From NCBI GenBank assembly GCA_023140905.1, contig JAGLKS010000136.1, forward strand, positions 1 through 10,091: 10,091 nucleotides of DNA, read 5' to 3'. Each line of letters starts with the position of its first letter. Within the stretch, counting starts at the first letter, position 1. The DNA is from Alphaproteobacteria bacterium (lineage in GTDB: Bacteria > Pseudomonadota > Alphaproteobacteria > Micavibrionales > Micavibrionaceae). The notes under the pieces were generated by a model. It did not search any database. It was not told the origin of the DNA and saw only the letters and a program-made list of their open reading frames with translations. Below are positions 1 to 6,669 of this stretch, piece by piece. Made by a program: the position numbers and the translations under genes.

Positions 1-743
1 GTTTTGGCTCAATGAGCCCGTCTTGTGCGAAGTTGATTATGGCTGTTGGCCGCTGTCGGGTAAATGTGCTGGTTTCGGGCGGTACAGGTTCCGGTAAAAC
101 TACGATGCTGAACTGTCTTACCCGCTATATCGAGCCGGGCGAGCGGATTGTTACGTGTGAAGATGCGTGTGAATTGCAGCTTCAACAGCCGCATGTGGTG
201 CGTTTGGAAACACGTCCGCCTAATCTGGAAGGGGTGGGTGAGATTACTATGCGTGATTTGGTTAGAAACTGTCTGCGTATGCGGCCTGAGCGTATTATTG
301 TTGGTGAGGTGCGTGGCCCCGAAGCTTTTGATTTGCTTCAAGCGATGAATACCGGGCATGATGGCTCTATGGGAACTGTTCACGCTAACAATCCGCGCGA
401 GGCAATTTCCCGTATGGAAAACATGATTGCTATGGGCGGGTTGAGTTTGCCTACAGTAGCTGTGCGCGAACAGATTGCTTCAGCGGTGAACGTAATTATT
501 CAGGTGCAACGCCTGAGGGACGGTTCACGGATGACAACGCACGTTACTGAAATTACCGGAATGGAGGGTGAAGTCGTAACAATGCAAGATCTATTCTCGC
601 TGGAAATTTTGGGCGAGGATGAAGATGGCAAGCTGATTACTAAACAAAAATCATCAGGCCTGCGTCCTAAATTCTTCGATCAGGCGCGACAGTACGGGGT
701 AGCTGATATGGTTTTGGACGCTATGGAAGAAGCCTATGGTTAG
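1..743 (+). CDS. tadA: Tad/Flp pilus secretion ATPase TadA (CpaF), 5'-truncated by the window edge
   Basis: This is the C-terminal part of the cytoplasmic hexameric ATPase that powers Tad pilus assembly. The reading frame is open from base 3, so the ATG at 12 is internal and the true start lies upstream. Counting from that Met, the Walker A motif GGTGSGKT is at residues 23-30 and an Asp-box-like TCEDACEL follows near residue 48. A Walker B-type segment RIIVGEVRG lies near residue 94, and a His-box segment [15 protein letters not shown] near residue 113. These are the hallmarks of the CpaF/TadA branch of type II/IV secretion ATPases. The stop is 12 bp before tadB, so co-transcription is expected. 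The call is very secure as a family. The assignment to Tad rather than another type II system rests on the following paired TadB/TadC proteins. Confidence 0.95.
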   Translation, partial: FGSMSPSCAKLIMAVGRCRVNVLVSGGTGSGKTTMLNCLTRYIEPGERIVTCEDACELQLQQPHVVRLETRPPNLEGVGEITMRDLVRNCLRMRPERIIVGEVRGPEAFDLLQAMNTGHDGSMGTVHANNPREAISRMENMIAMGGLSLPTVAVREQIASAVNVIIQVQRLRDGSRMTTHVTEITGMEGEVVTMQDLFSLEILGEDEDGKLITKQKSSGLRPKFFDQARQYGVADMVLDAMEEAYG

Positions 744-755
744 TGAGAGAAAAAA

Positions 756-1736
756 ATGACACCACTTCAAATAATATTAATTGCTGCGATTGTTTTTTTG
801 CTGGTTGCTATTGCGATGTTCGTAATAATGAATTCTGTAGCTAAGCAAAAGCAGAAAAATATTGCGGTTATCAAAGGAATTGCCGGCGGTGAAGGATATA
901 TCGATGAGAAAGATATTCAAAATAAGCGTCGGGCCGAGATTGCCAAAAAGCTGAAAAACACGCGGGATGAAGAGAAAAAAGGGCAGGGGAAAGAAACAAT
1001 ATCGATTAAGTTACAGCAGGCTGGACTAAAACCGGCTATTGGAAAATTTTGGATTTTGTCCCTTATTTCTGCGGTTGCTTGTGCAGCATTGGCAAAATTC
1101 GCGTTTCATTTATCAATAATGCTGATTGGGATGTTTTTCATTATCGGCTTATTGGGGCTGCCGCGCATGATTCTTAAACGCAAAATCAAGAAACGTCAGA
1201 AAAAATTCCTGGAAGAATTTGCTGATGCGTTGGAAGCTATTGTGCGATTATTGAAAGCCGGTATGCCTGTATCAGAGGCTGTTTCTATGATTACGCGTGA
1301 ATATGATGGTCCGGTTGGCGAAGAAATGTCAATTATTTATGATAAGCAAAGAATAGGGATTCCATTACATGAAGCTGTAGCAGAAGGGTGTAGACGTATG
1401 CCTTTGCCTGAAATGAAGATGTTTGCTGCGGGGCTTTCTATTCAGGCACAAACAGGGTCTAGTTTGTCAGATGTTCTAATTAATCTGGCACGTGTTATTC
1501 GCGAACGGTTTAAGCTTAAACGTAAGATTATGGCACTTTCATCAGAGGCAATTTCTTCGGCTGCTATTATTGCAGCATTGCCGCCTTTGGTGGCAACAGG
1601 GCTTTATTTTGTATCTCCGGGATATCTTGACCCGCTATTTTTTACATCTTTTGGGACACAACTGCTTATGGGTGCTTTGTTCTGGATGGTATGCGGTGTG
1701 ATGGTTATGAAACAGATGATTAATTTTAAAATCTAG
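756..1736 (+). CDS. tadB: Tad pilus inner-membrane platform protein TadB
   Basis: The 326-residue protein has the TadB layout. An N-terminal membrane segment (about residues 4-27) is followed by a charged Lys-rich cytoplasmic stretch. A hydrophobic pair lies near residues 98-138, and the GspF-type (T2SSF) cytoplasmic domain follows with EEFADALEAIVRLLKAGMP near residue 150. Two C-terminal membrane segments end the protein (about 270-293 and 303-322). TadB and TadC together form the inner-membrane platform on which the TadA ATPase acts to extrude Flp pilin. The start ATG at 756 follows a purine-rich ribosome site (gagagaaaaaa), 12 bp after the tadA stop. Nothing looks truncated, and the length is normal for the family. 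Confidence 0.93.
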   Translation: MTPLQIILIAAIVFLLVAIAMFVIMNSVAKQKQKNIAVIKGIAGGEGYIDEKDIQNKRRAEIAKKLKNTRDEEKKGQGKETISIKLQQAGLKPAIGKFWILSLISAVACAALAKFAFHLSIMLIGMFFIIGLLGLPRMILKRKIKKRQKKFLEEFADALEAIVRLLKAGMPVSEAVSMITREYDGPVGEEMSIIYDKQRIGIPLHEAVAEGCRRMPLPEMKMFAAGLSIQAQTGSSLSDVLINLARVIRERFKLKRKIMALSSEAISSAAIIAALPPLVATGLYFVSPGYLDPLFFTSFGTQLLMGALFWMVCGVMVMKQMINFKI

Positions 1737-1765
1737 GGTTAGGACCTAGGATAAAGGCAATAAGA

Positions 1766-2719
1766 ATGGATAACGAAGTCATTGTTACATTATTTGCTTC
1801 TTTGGGCGCAGGATTGTCTTTTGCTGCGTTTGCTTTTCCGTTTTTGCAAAAATCGGATAAAAAAGAAAAATATCGCTCTATTATTGAGAAGCGCCGTAAA
1901 GACTTGTTTCAATCTAATCGTGATGGAACAAAAATTATCAGCGAAGAAAGCGTTTCTGCACGCGATAGCATGGCGATGTTTTACCGCTTTCAGAAATTGG
2001 CCGGGAAGATGGCTGATAAATCACGTGATAAAATGTTGCAAGCAGGGATACGGAATCCTAAAGCGCATATAAAATTTATGCTAACACGTGCTATTGCACC
2101 GGTGGTTTTTGTTATTTTTTCAAGCCTTTATTTCTCAATTTTACCGGAAGACAAGTCATTATCTCCTGCTGTGGAAATAGCGATTTTAATTTTAGGCGCA
2201 TTATCTTGTTTTAAATTGCCTGATATTTTGATTAAGAACAAAATTATAAAGCGTCAGGAAGAAATTAATCTATCTTTCCCTGATGCACTGGATATGATGC
2301 TTATTTGTGTTCAAGGGGGAATTGGTCTGGAACAAACGATTGAGCGTGTAGCAGGTGAAGTTGCTGATAATTCGGAAGTTTTAGCGGAAGAGTTGGGAAT
2401 TTTAAGTGCTGAGTTGGCTATGCTTAATGACCGTAGACAGGCTTTGAATGATTTTTCACGGCGAGTTGGTAGTGGGGCAGGAAAGAATTTTGCCAACGCA
2501 CTTATTCAAGCGGAACAATATGGGACATCTGTGTCTAATGTAATGCGTGTGATGAGCGATGAATTGCGTGAAATTCGTATGTCTGAAGCTGAACGTAAAG
2601 CTGCTGCGTTACCGCCGATGTTAACTGTGCCGATGATTTTGTTTTTCTTGCCTGCATTGTTTATTGTAATCTTGGGACCTGCGGGAATATCTGTCTCTGC
2701 AACATTCGGCGGCGGTTAA
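1766..2719 (+). CDS. tadC: Tad pilus inner-membrane platform protein TadC
   Basis: The 317-residue GspF-family protein is the partner of TadB. Visible parts are an N-terminal membrane segment (about 5-27), a basic cytoplasmic region, and two membrane segments near residues 107-125 and 135-153. The T2SSF core begins with INLSFPDALDMMLICVQGGIG at about residue 168. A long C-terminal hydrophobic segment (about 282-310) ends in a short Gly-rich tail. The helical ERVAGEV and EEL stretches after the core are typical of TadC. It starts 29 bp after tadB, with a weak aagg ribosome site upstream. It closes the plus-strand tad run. Only 3 bp separate its stop from the first copy of the 28-bp repeat. Confidence 0.92.
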   Translation: MDNEVIVTLFASLGAGLSFAAFAFPFLQKSDKKEKYRSIIEKRRKDLFQSNRDGTKIISEESVSARDSMAMFYRFQKLAGKMADKSRDKMLQAGIRNPKAHIKFMLTRAIAPVVFVIFSSLYFSILPEDKSLSPAVEIAILILGALSCFKLPDILIKNKIIKRQEEINLSFPDALDMMLICVQGGIGLEQTIERVAGEVADNSEVLAEELGILSAELAMLNDRRQALNDFSRRVGSGAGKNFANALIQAEQYGTSVSNVMRVMSDELREIRMSEAERKAAALPPMLTVPMILFFLPALFIVILGPAGISVSATFGGG

Positions 2720-2720
2720 A

Positions 2721-2750
2721 CTTATAGTAGTTTCACTTAAGAATAGTACA
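2721..2750 (+). repeat. Dispersed 28-bp repeat, copy A (plus orientation)
   Basis: Bases 2723-2750 are identical over 28 bp to the reverse complement of 5263-5290 (copy B). They match 26 of 28 bases at 9985-10012 (copy C). The core is acttaagaatagtac. Copies A and C also share the preceding ct. The copy lies immediately after the tadC stop codon. No transposase is nearby, so it is either the end of a small non-autonomous element or a dispersed regulatory or structural repeat. Confidence 0.85.
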
Positions 2751-3033
2751 TTTTGCTTGACGTAGGTTCTTTTATTTTAGTGTTGATAATACCAATTCGT
2801 ATTCATTTGATGGAGATGAATTGTAAGGTTGCTACGATCTGCACACCAGCACCAAAGGGTACAAGCGCGAAGCTCTTCCATAGTTTATTTGGGTGTTTGA
2901 ACGCACATATAAAATTATTTTTTGAATCATTTTGTATGGCATAAGCTGGCAGATGTAGCGCTGTCGGGCCAACGAGGCCGACCGAGCAAAATTCGTACTT
3001 GAAATGAAATCGCCTGCGTAAGCTGGCGGAGGT
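2751..3033. other. Non-coding tadC/tadD convergent intergenic region
   Basis: No convincing gene lies in this 283-bp gap between the convergent ends of tadC and tadD. It contains an aataccaattcgtatt near-palindrome (2788-2803). A stem-loop at 2963-2982 pairs gtcgggcc with ggccgac around an aacga loop, with one bulged base. The sequence gcataagctggcagatgt (about 2940-2957) is a degenerate relative of the repeat at 3013-3034. The stem-loop could end tadD transcription, but no clean T-tract follows it. Short reading frames on both strands here lack ribosome sites and have repeat-like translations, so I do not call them. Confidence 0.6.
2788..2803. repeat. 16-bp near-palindromic repeat, copy 1
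   Basis: The sequence aataccaattcgtatt is almost its own reverse complement. It differs by one base from aatactaattcgtatt at 4591-4606. Both copies lie near gene ends in intergenic DNA, here downstream of tadC. They could be small protein-binding sites or remnants of a dispersed element. Confidence 0.55.
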
Positions 3034-3034
3034 T
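3013..3034. repeat. 22-bp direct repeat, copy 1, abutting the tadD stop
   Basis: The 22 bases are identical to 6781-6802. The unit can fold imperfectly, with cctgcg pairing cggagg around an 8-base loop and one G-G mismatch. Its last base is the first base of the tadD stop triplet as read on the plus strand. A degenerate copy lies at about 2940-2957. Read on the minus strand, one frame of both copies gives the peptide PPPAYAG. Confidence 0.75.
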
Positions 3035-3726
3035 TACCGTTCATTCAACGTGCGGATAATGCGCAAATTACGTTCAATTTCTATCCGGTTGGGAGCAATA
3101 TTCTTAGCGCGTTCCAATATTTCTACAGCATCATCAATATAGCCTTGTGTCGCGAGATTAAGCGCAAGGTTATTCATGATGGTCGTAGGATCACCTTCCC
3201 AATATTCCAACCCTTTGCGAAAAGCGCGTTCTGCTTCAACATGCATTTCCTTGGCATCAAGGGCTATTCCTAAATTCTGATAAGCAGAATGATCTGAAGG
3301 ATCTTGAATAATGGCTCCTTGTGCGTATTTTTCAGCATCATTATATTTCCCTAGTCCCAGAGCAATCATAGACATCTCTGTTTTCACCCCGGCTACAGAT
3401 TCTTCTTTATCAGCAAAAGGCTTGAGCACAGAGAATGCCCGATTAAGATACCCTGTTTGTCGAAGGACACGTGCAAATTCTAAAGCATATGAAGCATTGT
3501 CACTATTGCGCTTATATTGTTTTTCTAAAGTTATCAGCTTCGCGGAACTTGACCCGCTCTTAGAAACTTGAAGCGCTACTTTTTCCAGAGCTGAGTCGAT
3601 ACGTTGTTCTTTGCTAGGTGATGTATAATTATCAGCAGCACGGTTTGAGCCGATTGTTTGACAGCCTCCTAATCCTAACGCGGAGACAGCCATTATCAAA
3701 AGTGGGGCAGTACGGTTCATGCTCAT
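3034..3726 (-). CDS. tadD: Tad pilus assembly lipoprotein TadD (TPR protein)
   Basis: The 230-residue protein begins with a lipoprotein signal: MSMNRT, a hydrophobic stretch, then LGGC with the lipidated Cys at residue 22. The mature part is mostly tetratricopeptide-like helices. The clearest TPR units run from about residue 124 (KYNDAEKYAQGAIIQDP) through DHSAYQNLGIAL and AERAFRKGLEYW to DDAVEILERAKNIAPN. This matches TadD, an outer-membrane-anchored scaffold needed for Flp pilus assembly. The start at 3726 was chosen because aagga lies 12 bases upstream; the Met two codons later is an alternative. It is the last gene of the minus-strand block and converges on tadC. In many tad loci tadD instead follows tadC on the same strand. 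Confidence 0.85.
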   Translation of the reverse strand: MSMNRTAPLLIMAVSALGLGGCQTIGSNRAADNYTSPSKEQRIDSALEKVALQVSKSGSSSAKLITLEKQYKRNSDNASYALEFARVLRQTGYLNRAFSVLKPFADKEESVAGVKTEMSMIALGLGKYNDAEKYAQGAIIQDPSDHSAYQNLGIALDAKEMHVEAERAFRKGLEYWEGDPTTIMNNLALNLATQGYIDDAVEILERAKNIAPNRIEIERNLRIIRTLNER

Positions 3727-3824
3727 AACGTTTTGTTATCCTTTAAAACCTATTTTATAAAACTTATTTTAAACAGTGTTTTTTTTGTAACTTAACTTAT
3801 TTTGCTATCGCTTATTGTTATTAT

Positions 3825-4364
3825 TTAGTTATTGTCACCCTGAGACTCTATTTCATGACACATGTCAGGGCAATAGTAAACGCTGGTTTCTACGCAGCCT
3901 TTTGCATTATCTGCACATGTTTTCTTAATACGAATATAGTTCGTAGACGGAGCAGCAACAATGATATGACGTTGCATTATAATGTCACCTTGTTTGTTCA
4001 GTGCGGAAAAATGCGTTGCACCGGGCGTTTTGGGAACAAGCACTAACGTTTGTGATGTATCGGCTAAAATGCTCAAATGTGCGGGGTTGCCGATCACTAT
4101 ACTTCCAACTTCTTCATCCAGCTTAAGGATTTCCGATTTATCAGGTGTAAGGCGGATAGGCCCATGCGTTGTTTCAGCGGGTAATGGAGCTTCAGGGGTT
4201 TCCGCCATTGTGACTGTAGGTAGAATATCAATAAATTTTGATGCAGAGGATTCTTGTGCATGAGCACTGCCGATATACAAGCAAAGGCCGTAGACCATTA
4301 TACCGAGGGCTAGCAATATGAACAACGTATGATTTTGGCGCATAGACACAATAATATTCTTCAT
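3825..4364 (-). CDS. Secreted pilus/flagellar assembly N-terminal-domain protein (CpaC N-terminus-like), stand-alone
   Basis: The 179-residue product has a signal peptide: a basic start, a hydrophobic stretch, then a likely cleavage after SAHA and before QESS. It is followed by a domain resembling the N-terminal part of CpaC/RcpA secretins (the T2SS/T3SS pilus N family). Characteristic text includes LDEEVGSIVIGNPAHLSIL, TLVLVPKTPGATHFSALN and the closing MQRHIIVAAP. The secretin pore domain is absent, so this is a single-domain periplasmic protein that may assist the Tad secretin. The C-terminus carries four Cys in about 25 residues (TC, GC, YC, MC), which could form disulfides. A TTG start six codons upstream (4382) is possible. 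I prefer the ATG at 4364 because TTG has no ribosome site, while aagag lies 10 bases before the ATG. Confidence 0.75.
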   Translation of the reverse strand: MKNIIVSMRQNHTLFILLALGIMVYGLCLYIGSAHAQESSASKFIDILPTVTMAETPEAPLPAETTHGPIRLTPDKSEILKLDEEVGSIVIGNPAHLSILADTSQTLVLVPKTPGATHFSALNKQGDIIMQRHIIVAAPSTNYIRIKKTCADNAKGCVETSVYYCPDMCHEIESQGDNN

Positions 4365-4604
4365 GATTTGGGTGCTCTTCAATGTGTGTGTAATTTTTTT
4401 GTGTAATTTGATGTATGTATAATTTTGTGTGACTTATAGATTTGCATATAACACGAATGAGAAGAAAAACAGAAAATTCTCCAACCCTCATACTATAACG
4501 CGAAAAGATTAAAAAATCATGCATTTTTTAAGGATTTCAGGCTTTTGTCGGGTTTTGAGCCGTTTTTTGTCTTGTAGGACGATATTTTCTAATACTAATT
4601 CGTA
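4365..4604. other. Intergenic region upstream of the pilus N-domain gene, probable promoter
   Basis: The 240-bp gap between mntR and the next minus-strand gene is AT-rich and has no credible gene. An AAAAAAT/ATTTTTT inverted repeat with a catgc loop (4511-4529) and a minus-strand TATAGT (4492-4497) are visible. They suggest separate transcription of the pilus gene rather than read-through from mntR. No good -35 is visible, so the promoter remains tentative. Confidence 0.35.
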
Positions 4605-4606
4605 TT
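4591..4606. repeat. 16-bp near-palindromic repeat, copy 2
   Basis: The sequence aatactaattcgtatt differs at one position from 2788-2803. It overlaps the last two bases of the mntR stop region, directly downstream of that gene. Confidence 0.55.
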
Positions 4607-5093
4607 AAGATGACACTTTCCCTGTGAGGCGATATTCCTGTGCACGAGTGAATTTCTGGAACAAATTGAGTGTTTCTTCGCTGATGTGGTGTTTCATTCC
4701 TTCTGCATCAAAAGGGGCTGTTTCGTACGAGACTCCCAAGGCAATCAGAAAATCCAGCACGGTTTGATGACGCTTTTTACAAGCTTGTGCAAGATTCCAT
4801 CCTTTGGGCGTTAGAAAGATTGAGCGATAGGGGCGGCTTTCAATATACCCCTCATTTTTTAGGCGGCTCAATACTTTACTGACTGTCGGGGATGAAACGC
4901 CAAGCCGTGCAGCCAGATCACTTAGTCGGGCTTCTTGCCGGGCGTTTAATAAATCAGCAATTAGCTTCACATAATCTTCGGCAGTTTCTCTTTGATGCGC
5001 ATGGCGTACGTGTGTAAACCATTGAGCTTGAGTGTTTGGATTAGGCAATTTGTTGCCATTTGTTTCTGTATTATTTTCATCTGTTGCTGTCAT
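4605..5093 (-). CDS. mntR: MntR-like manganese-responsive regulator with two substituted metal ligands
   Basis: The 162-residue protein belongs to the DtxR/MntR family and is close to E. coli MntR by eye. It has a winged helix with LSDLAARLGVSSPTVSKVLSRL (57-78) and wing YRSIFLTPKG (89-98). A dimerisation and metal domain follows with KRHQTVLDFLIALGVS and DAEGMKHHISEETL. Of the six ligands known in B. subtilis MntR (D8, E11, H77, E99, E102, H103), D40, H109, E131 and H135 are kept. K43 and K134 replace the two glutamates. The codons AAG (4965-4967) and AAA (4692-4694) confirm this. I chose the start at 5093 because ggag lies 8 bases upstream. A TATAAA on the minus strand (5125-5130) would also place transcription start after the alternative Met at 5141. 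The usual role is control of Mn uptake or efflux genes, none of which is in this window. Confidence 0.85.
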   Translation of the reverse strand: MTATDENNTETNGNKLPNPNTQAQWFTHVRHAHQRETAEDYVKLIADLLNARQEARLSDLAARLGVSSPTVSKVLSRLKNEGYIESRPYRSIFLTPKGWNLAQACKKRHQTVLDFLIALGVSYETAPFDAEGMKHHISEETLNLFQKFTRAQEYRLTGKVSS

Positions 5094-5260
5094 AGAAAAA
5101 TCTCCATTTTCTCTTTGCCCTCTATTTATAACGAAATTCATCCGTTTTGTGTGGTGCTTTGTTCAAAAAATATTTCTTGTGATGATAACTGATAATCGTG
5201 CTGCAAAGGCAAGAAAAAAGTGAAACATTGATTACTATGATAAGCAGATGGTTTTGCAAT

Positions 5261-5290
5261 TCTGTACTATTCTTAAGTGAAACTACTATA
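5261..5290 (-). repeat. Dispersed 28-bp repeat, copy B (minus orientation)
   Basis: Bases 5263-5290 are the exact reverse complement of 2723-2750. On the minus strand the copy continues with gaatt, as copy C does. It marks the right boundary of the minus-strand mntR-tadD block and the left boundary of the gene-free tract. Confidence 0.85.
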
Positions 5291-5717
5291 TGAAGGAGAT
5301 GTACGTCTGTGTGTATATGCGTCAGGAGAATAAATCCAATGGCAAATATCCCGGAATAAACGATTTCCGTTAAAGAATGATACTAGGGACAAAATGTAGT
5401 CCGGCGGGATAGATAAAAGCCGATCATACGACCGCGAAATACGAGACCGCTCGTTTCCTTAATAACCATTCCTTTAAGACCAAAAAGCAGGAAAAAATAG
5501 AGCAGACTAATCCGGGCAATGTAGAATTAAGAAGGCATATTGCATAAAACCATAATCATGATGTTCGGCAATAAACACGTACAGAGCATAAAAAAATCAG
5601 GAGAAAAGGCAGGGCAATATCTGGATGTTTTGGACGTAAACTTAGTAAGGGCACCACCATTTAGTAAATTCCTTACCACCACCATTTTTATATTGTTCTG
5701 ACTGAAGAGGTGGATAC

Positions 5718-5723
5718 TATAAT
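5718..5723 (+). promoter_or_regulatory. Perfect -10 hexamer TATAAT, possible promoter of a plus-strand RNA
   Basis: TATAAT at 5718-5723 is a consensus sigma-70 -10 element. The best -35 candidate is only partial (ttgttc at 5693-5698, spacing 19). If active, transcription would begin near 5730 and run to the terminator-like hairpin at 6571-6605 without meeting a plus-strand gene. Confidence 0.3.
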
Positions 5724-5748
5724 ATTATCCCTATAAATATCCTCTGGT

Positions 5749-5757
5749 TTATCCACA
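5749..5757 (+). promoter_or_regulatory. DnaA-box-like site TTATCCACA
   Basis: The nine bases match the E. coli DnaA box consensus TTATNCACA exactly. It lies in the gene-free tract, just upstream of the 10-bp tandem repeats. A single box is weak evidence. The inverted pair at 6422-6441 makes it more interesting. Confidence 0.4.
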
Positions 5758-5780
5758 ATTACCTAAAGCGAATTATACCA

Positions 5781-5820
5781 CACCTCCCTACGCATCCCTA
5801 CGTATCCCTATGCATCCCCA
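5781..5820. repeat. 10-bp tandem repeat, four imperfect units
   Basis: Four consecutive 10-base blocks, cacctcccta / cgcatcccta / cgtatcccta / tgcatcccca, share the core atcccta. The 10-bp period matches one helical turn, so a protein could bind all units on one DNA face. The sequence catccccaca, which overlaps the last unit, recurs at 6334-6343. Confidence 0.75.
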
Positions 5821-6421
5821 CAGTTTTGCCTCGGCTAATTTCAGAATCGCCTCCCTATTTTTGTGTTGGACAATAACCAGGTGTTTTTAAGTGTAAGAAG
5901 AATATGGCCATAAACTATAGCCATTCTAAAATTAAGAGAATCAGATAAATGCTACATATAACCGCAAGCTGGAGAGTTTTCGAATCGGACAATTAAAATG
6001 GCCCGTAGATTTATAGGGAAGGGACGCGGGTAACGATTCGAACATATTTGGTTATACGACGGTAACGGAAGTTTCTTGCAAACTCCTTTTGCAATCTTAT
6101 TGTAAGAGCATTACCCTAGTGGGTCACGGCTAATATTGTCCGATTTAAAATGGTAATGTTTGGCGAATCGATCCGAATCGACATAAAGTATGTCGCCGTA
6201 AATAGCTCCGGTTTCATGGGGCGTTTGTTTTATTGGACGGTTAGATATTATGCTTTCACTAATATCAATAATGCGCATTCTGCGTGATGTTGTATGAAAC
6301 CCCTTTAATAGAAACGAGATGTTTTGAGCGAGACATCCCCACATTATTTATCTTGCAGGCTTATATTTATAGGTAGGGCAATAGAATTAAGCGCAGACTA
6401 AAATTGTCAACACACCCAATC

Positions 6422-6441
6422 TGTGGGTAAAGTTATACACA
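6422..6441. promoter_or_regulatory. Inverted pair of DnaA-box-like sites
   Basis: TTATACACA at 6433-6441 matches TTATNCACA. Two bases away, 6422-6430 reads TTACCCACA on the minus strand, one mismatch from the consensus. Together with flanking bases they form an imperfect hairpin (6421-6442, ctgtg with cacag). The arrangement could be a DnaA-binding site or simply an RNA stem. Confidence 0.4.
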
Positions 6442-6570
6442 GTCTGAAGGAAGGGCCGATAATATTATTTAGTCCTAATTTAGCTTGAACAAGAAATTTT
6501 TATTTATGGGTGCAGTGTTGCGCTTATAGTCATAATGTTGCTGATACAGAGTATGGTTTGTTTTATATCT

Positions 6571-6605
6571 GCGCATGTTTTTTCAAAAACATCTGTGCTT
6601 TTTTT
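6571..6605 (+). terminator. Rho-independent terminator-like hairpin with no plus-strand gene upstream
   Basis: ATGTTTTT (6575-6582) pairs perfectly with AAAAACAT (6585-6592) across a two-base loop. The stem extends by gcgc (6571-6574) with gtgc (6595-6598) across a two-base bulge, and seven T residues follow (6599-6605). The T-tract lies only on the plus-strand side. The nearest plus-strand gene upstream is tadC, almost 4 kb away beyond an opposing gene block. This suggests a plus-strand transcript inside the gap. The two-base loop is tighter than usual, so the outermost inner pairs would open in RNA. Confidence 0.55.
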
Positions 6606-6641
6606 AAAAGTGCTAATTATCATGTCGCTATAAATTTGGAG

Positions 6642-6669
6642 AATAATCACATAACAATAATCACATAAC
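6642..6669. repeat. Exact 14-bp tandem duplication in a leader
   Basis: The unit aataatcacataac occurs twice in direct succession, between a possible ribosome site ggag (6638-6641) and the ATG at 6671. With one unit the spacing would be 15 bases; with two it is 29. The duplication therefore moves the only good ribosome site away from the start codon. Confidence 0.85.

Larger units (their letters stand above)
5730..6605 (+). ncRNA. Candidate structured non-coding RNA of unknown class
   Basis: Several stems nest without conflict. P1 pairs 5983-5993 with 6135-6145 (11 Watson-Crick pairs). P2 pairs 6000-6006 with 6119-6125 (with G-U pairs), and P3 pairs 6028-6033 with 6111-6116. Inside lie two hairpins, 6067-6086 and 6089-6105. 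A perfect 7-bp hairpin follows (cgacata/tatgtcg, 6179-6195). An 8-bp stem, 6210-6217 with 6294-6301, encloses gatatta/taatatc (6244-6266) and tgcgca/tgcgtg (6272-6286). A last hairpin lies at 6318-6337. A plus-strand terminator-like hairpin at 6571-6605 and a TATAAT at 5718 frame the unit. I match it to no known RNA family. The ends are inferred, and chance pairing in AT-rich DNA or palindromes in a replication origin could explain part of it. Confidence 0.35.

Noticed and set aside
2753..2944. 63-codon plus-strand frame after tadC
   Set aside because: Non-ATG start, no ribosome site, composition unlike the real genes, and it overlaps repeat-derived sequence.
2832..3044. 70-codon minus-strand frame containing PPPAYAGDF
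   Set aside because: It overlaps the end of tadD and is built from the dispersed 22-bp repeat; its peptide resembles repeat translation rather than a protein.
5781..5820. CRISPR array
   Set aside because: The units are 10 bp, directly adjacent and have no spacers.
5983..6145. 6S RNA as the identity of the long hairpin
   Set aside because: Size is similar, but the apex splits into two hairpins and no open central bubble flanked by long helices is evident.
6111..6344. 77-codon minus-strand frame in the gene-free tract
   Set aside because: No recognisable family and no convincing ribosome site, and it runs through several stem-loops. It is kept only as a remote alternative to the RNA reading.
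5291..6605. Permuted tmRNA, SRP RNA or RNase P RNA
   Set aside because: I looked for the tag-peptide coding segment, the SRP ggaagg-type apical loop and RNase P core motifs and did not find them.
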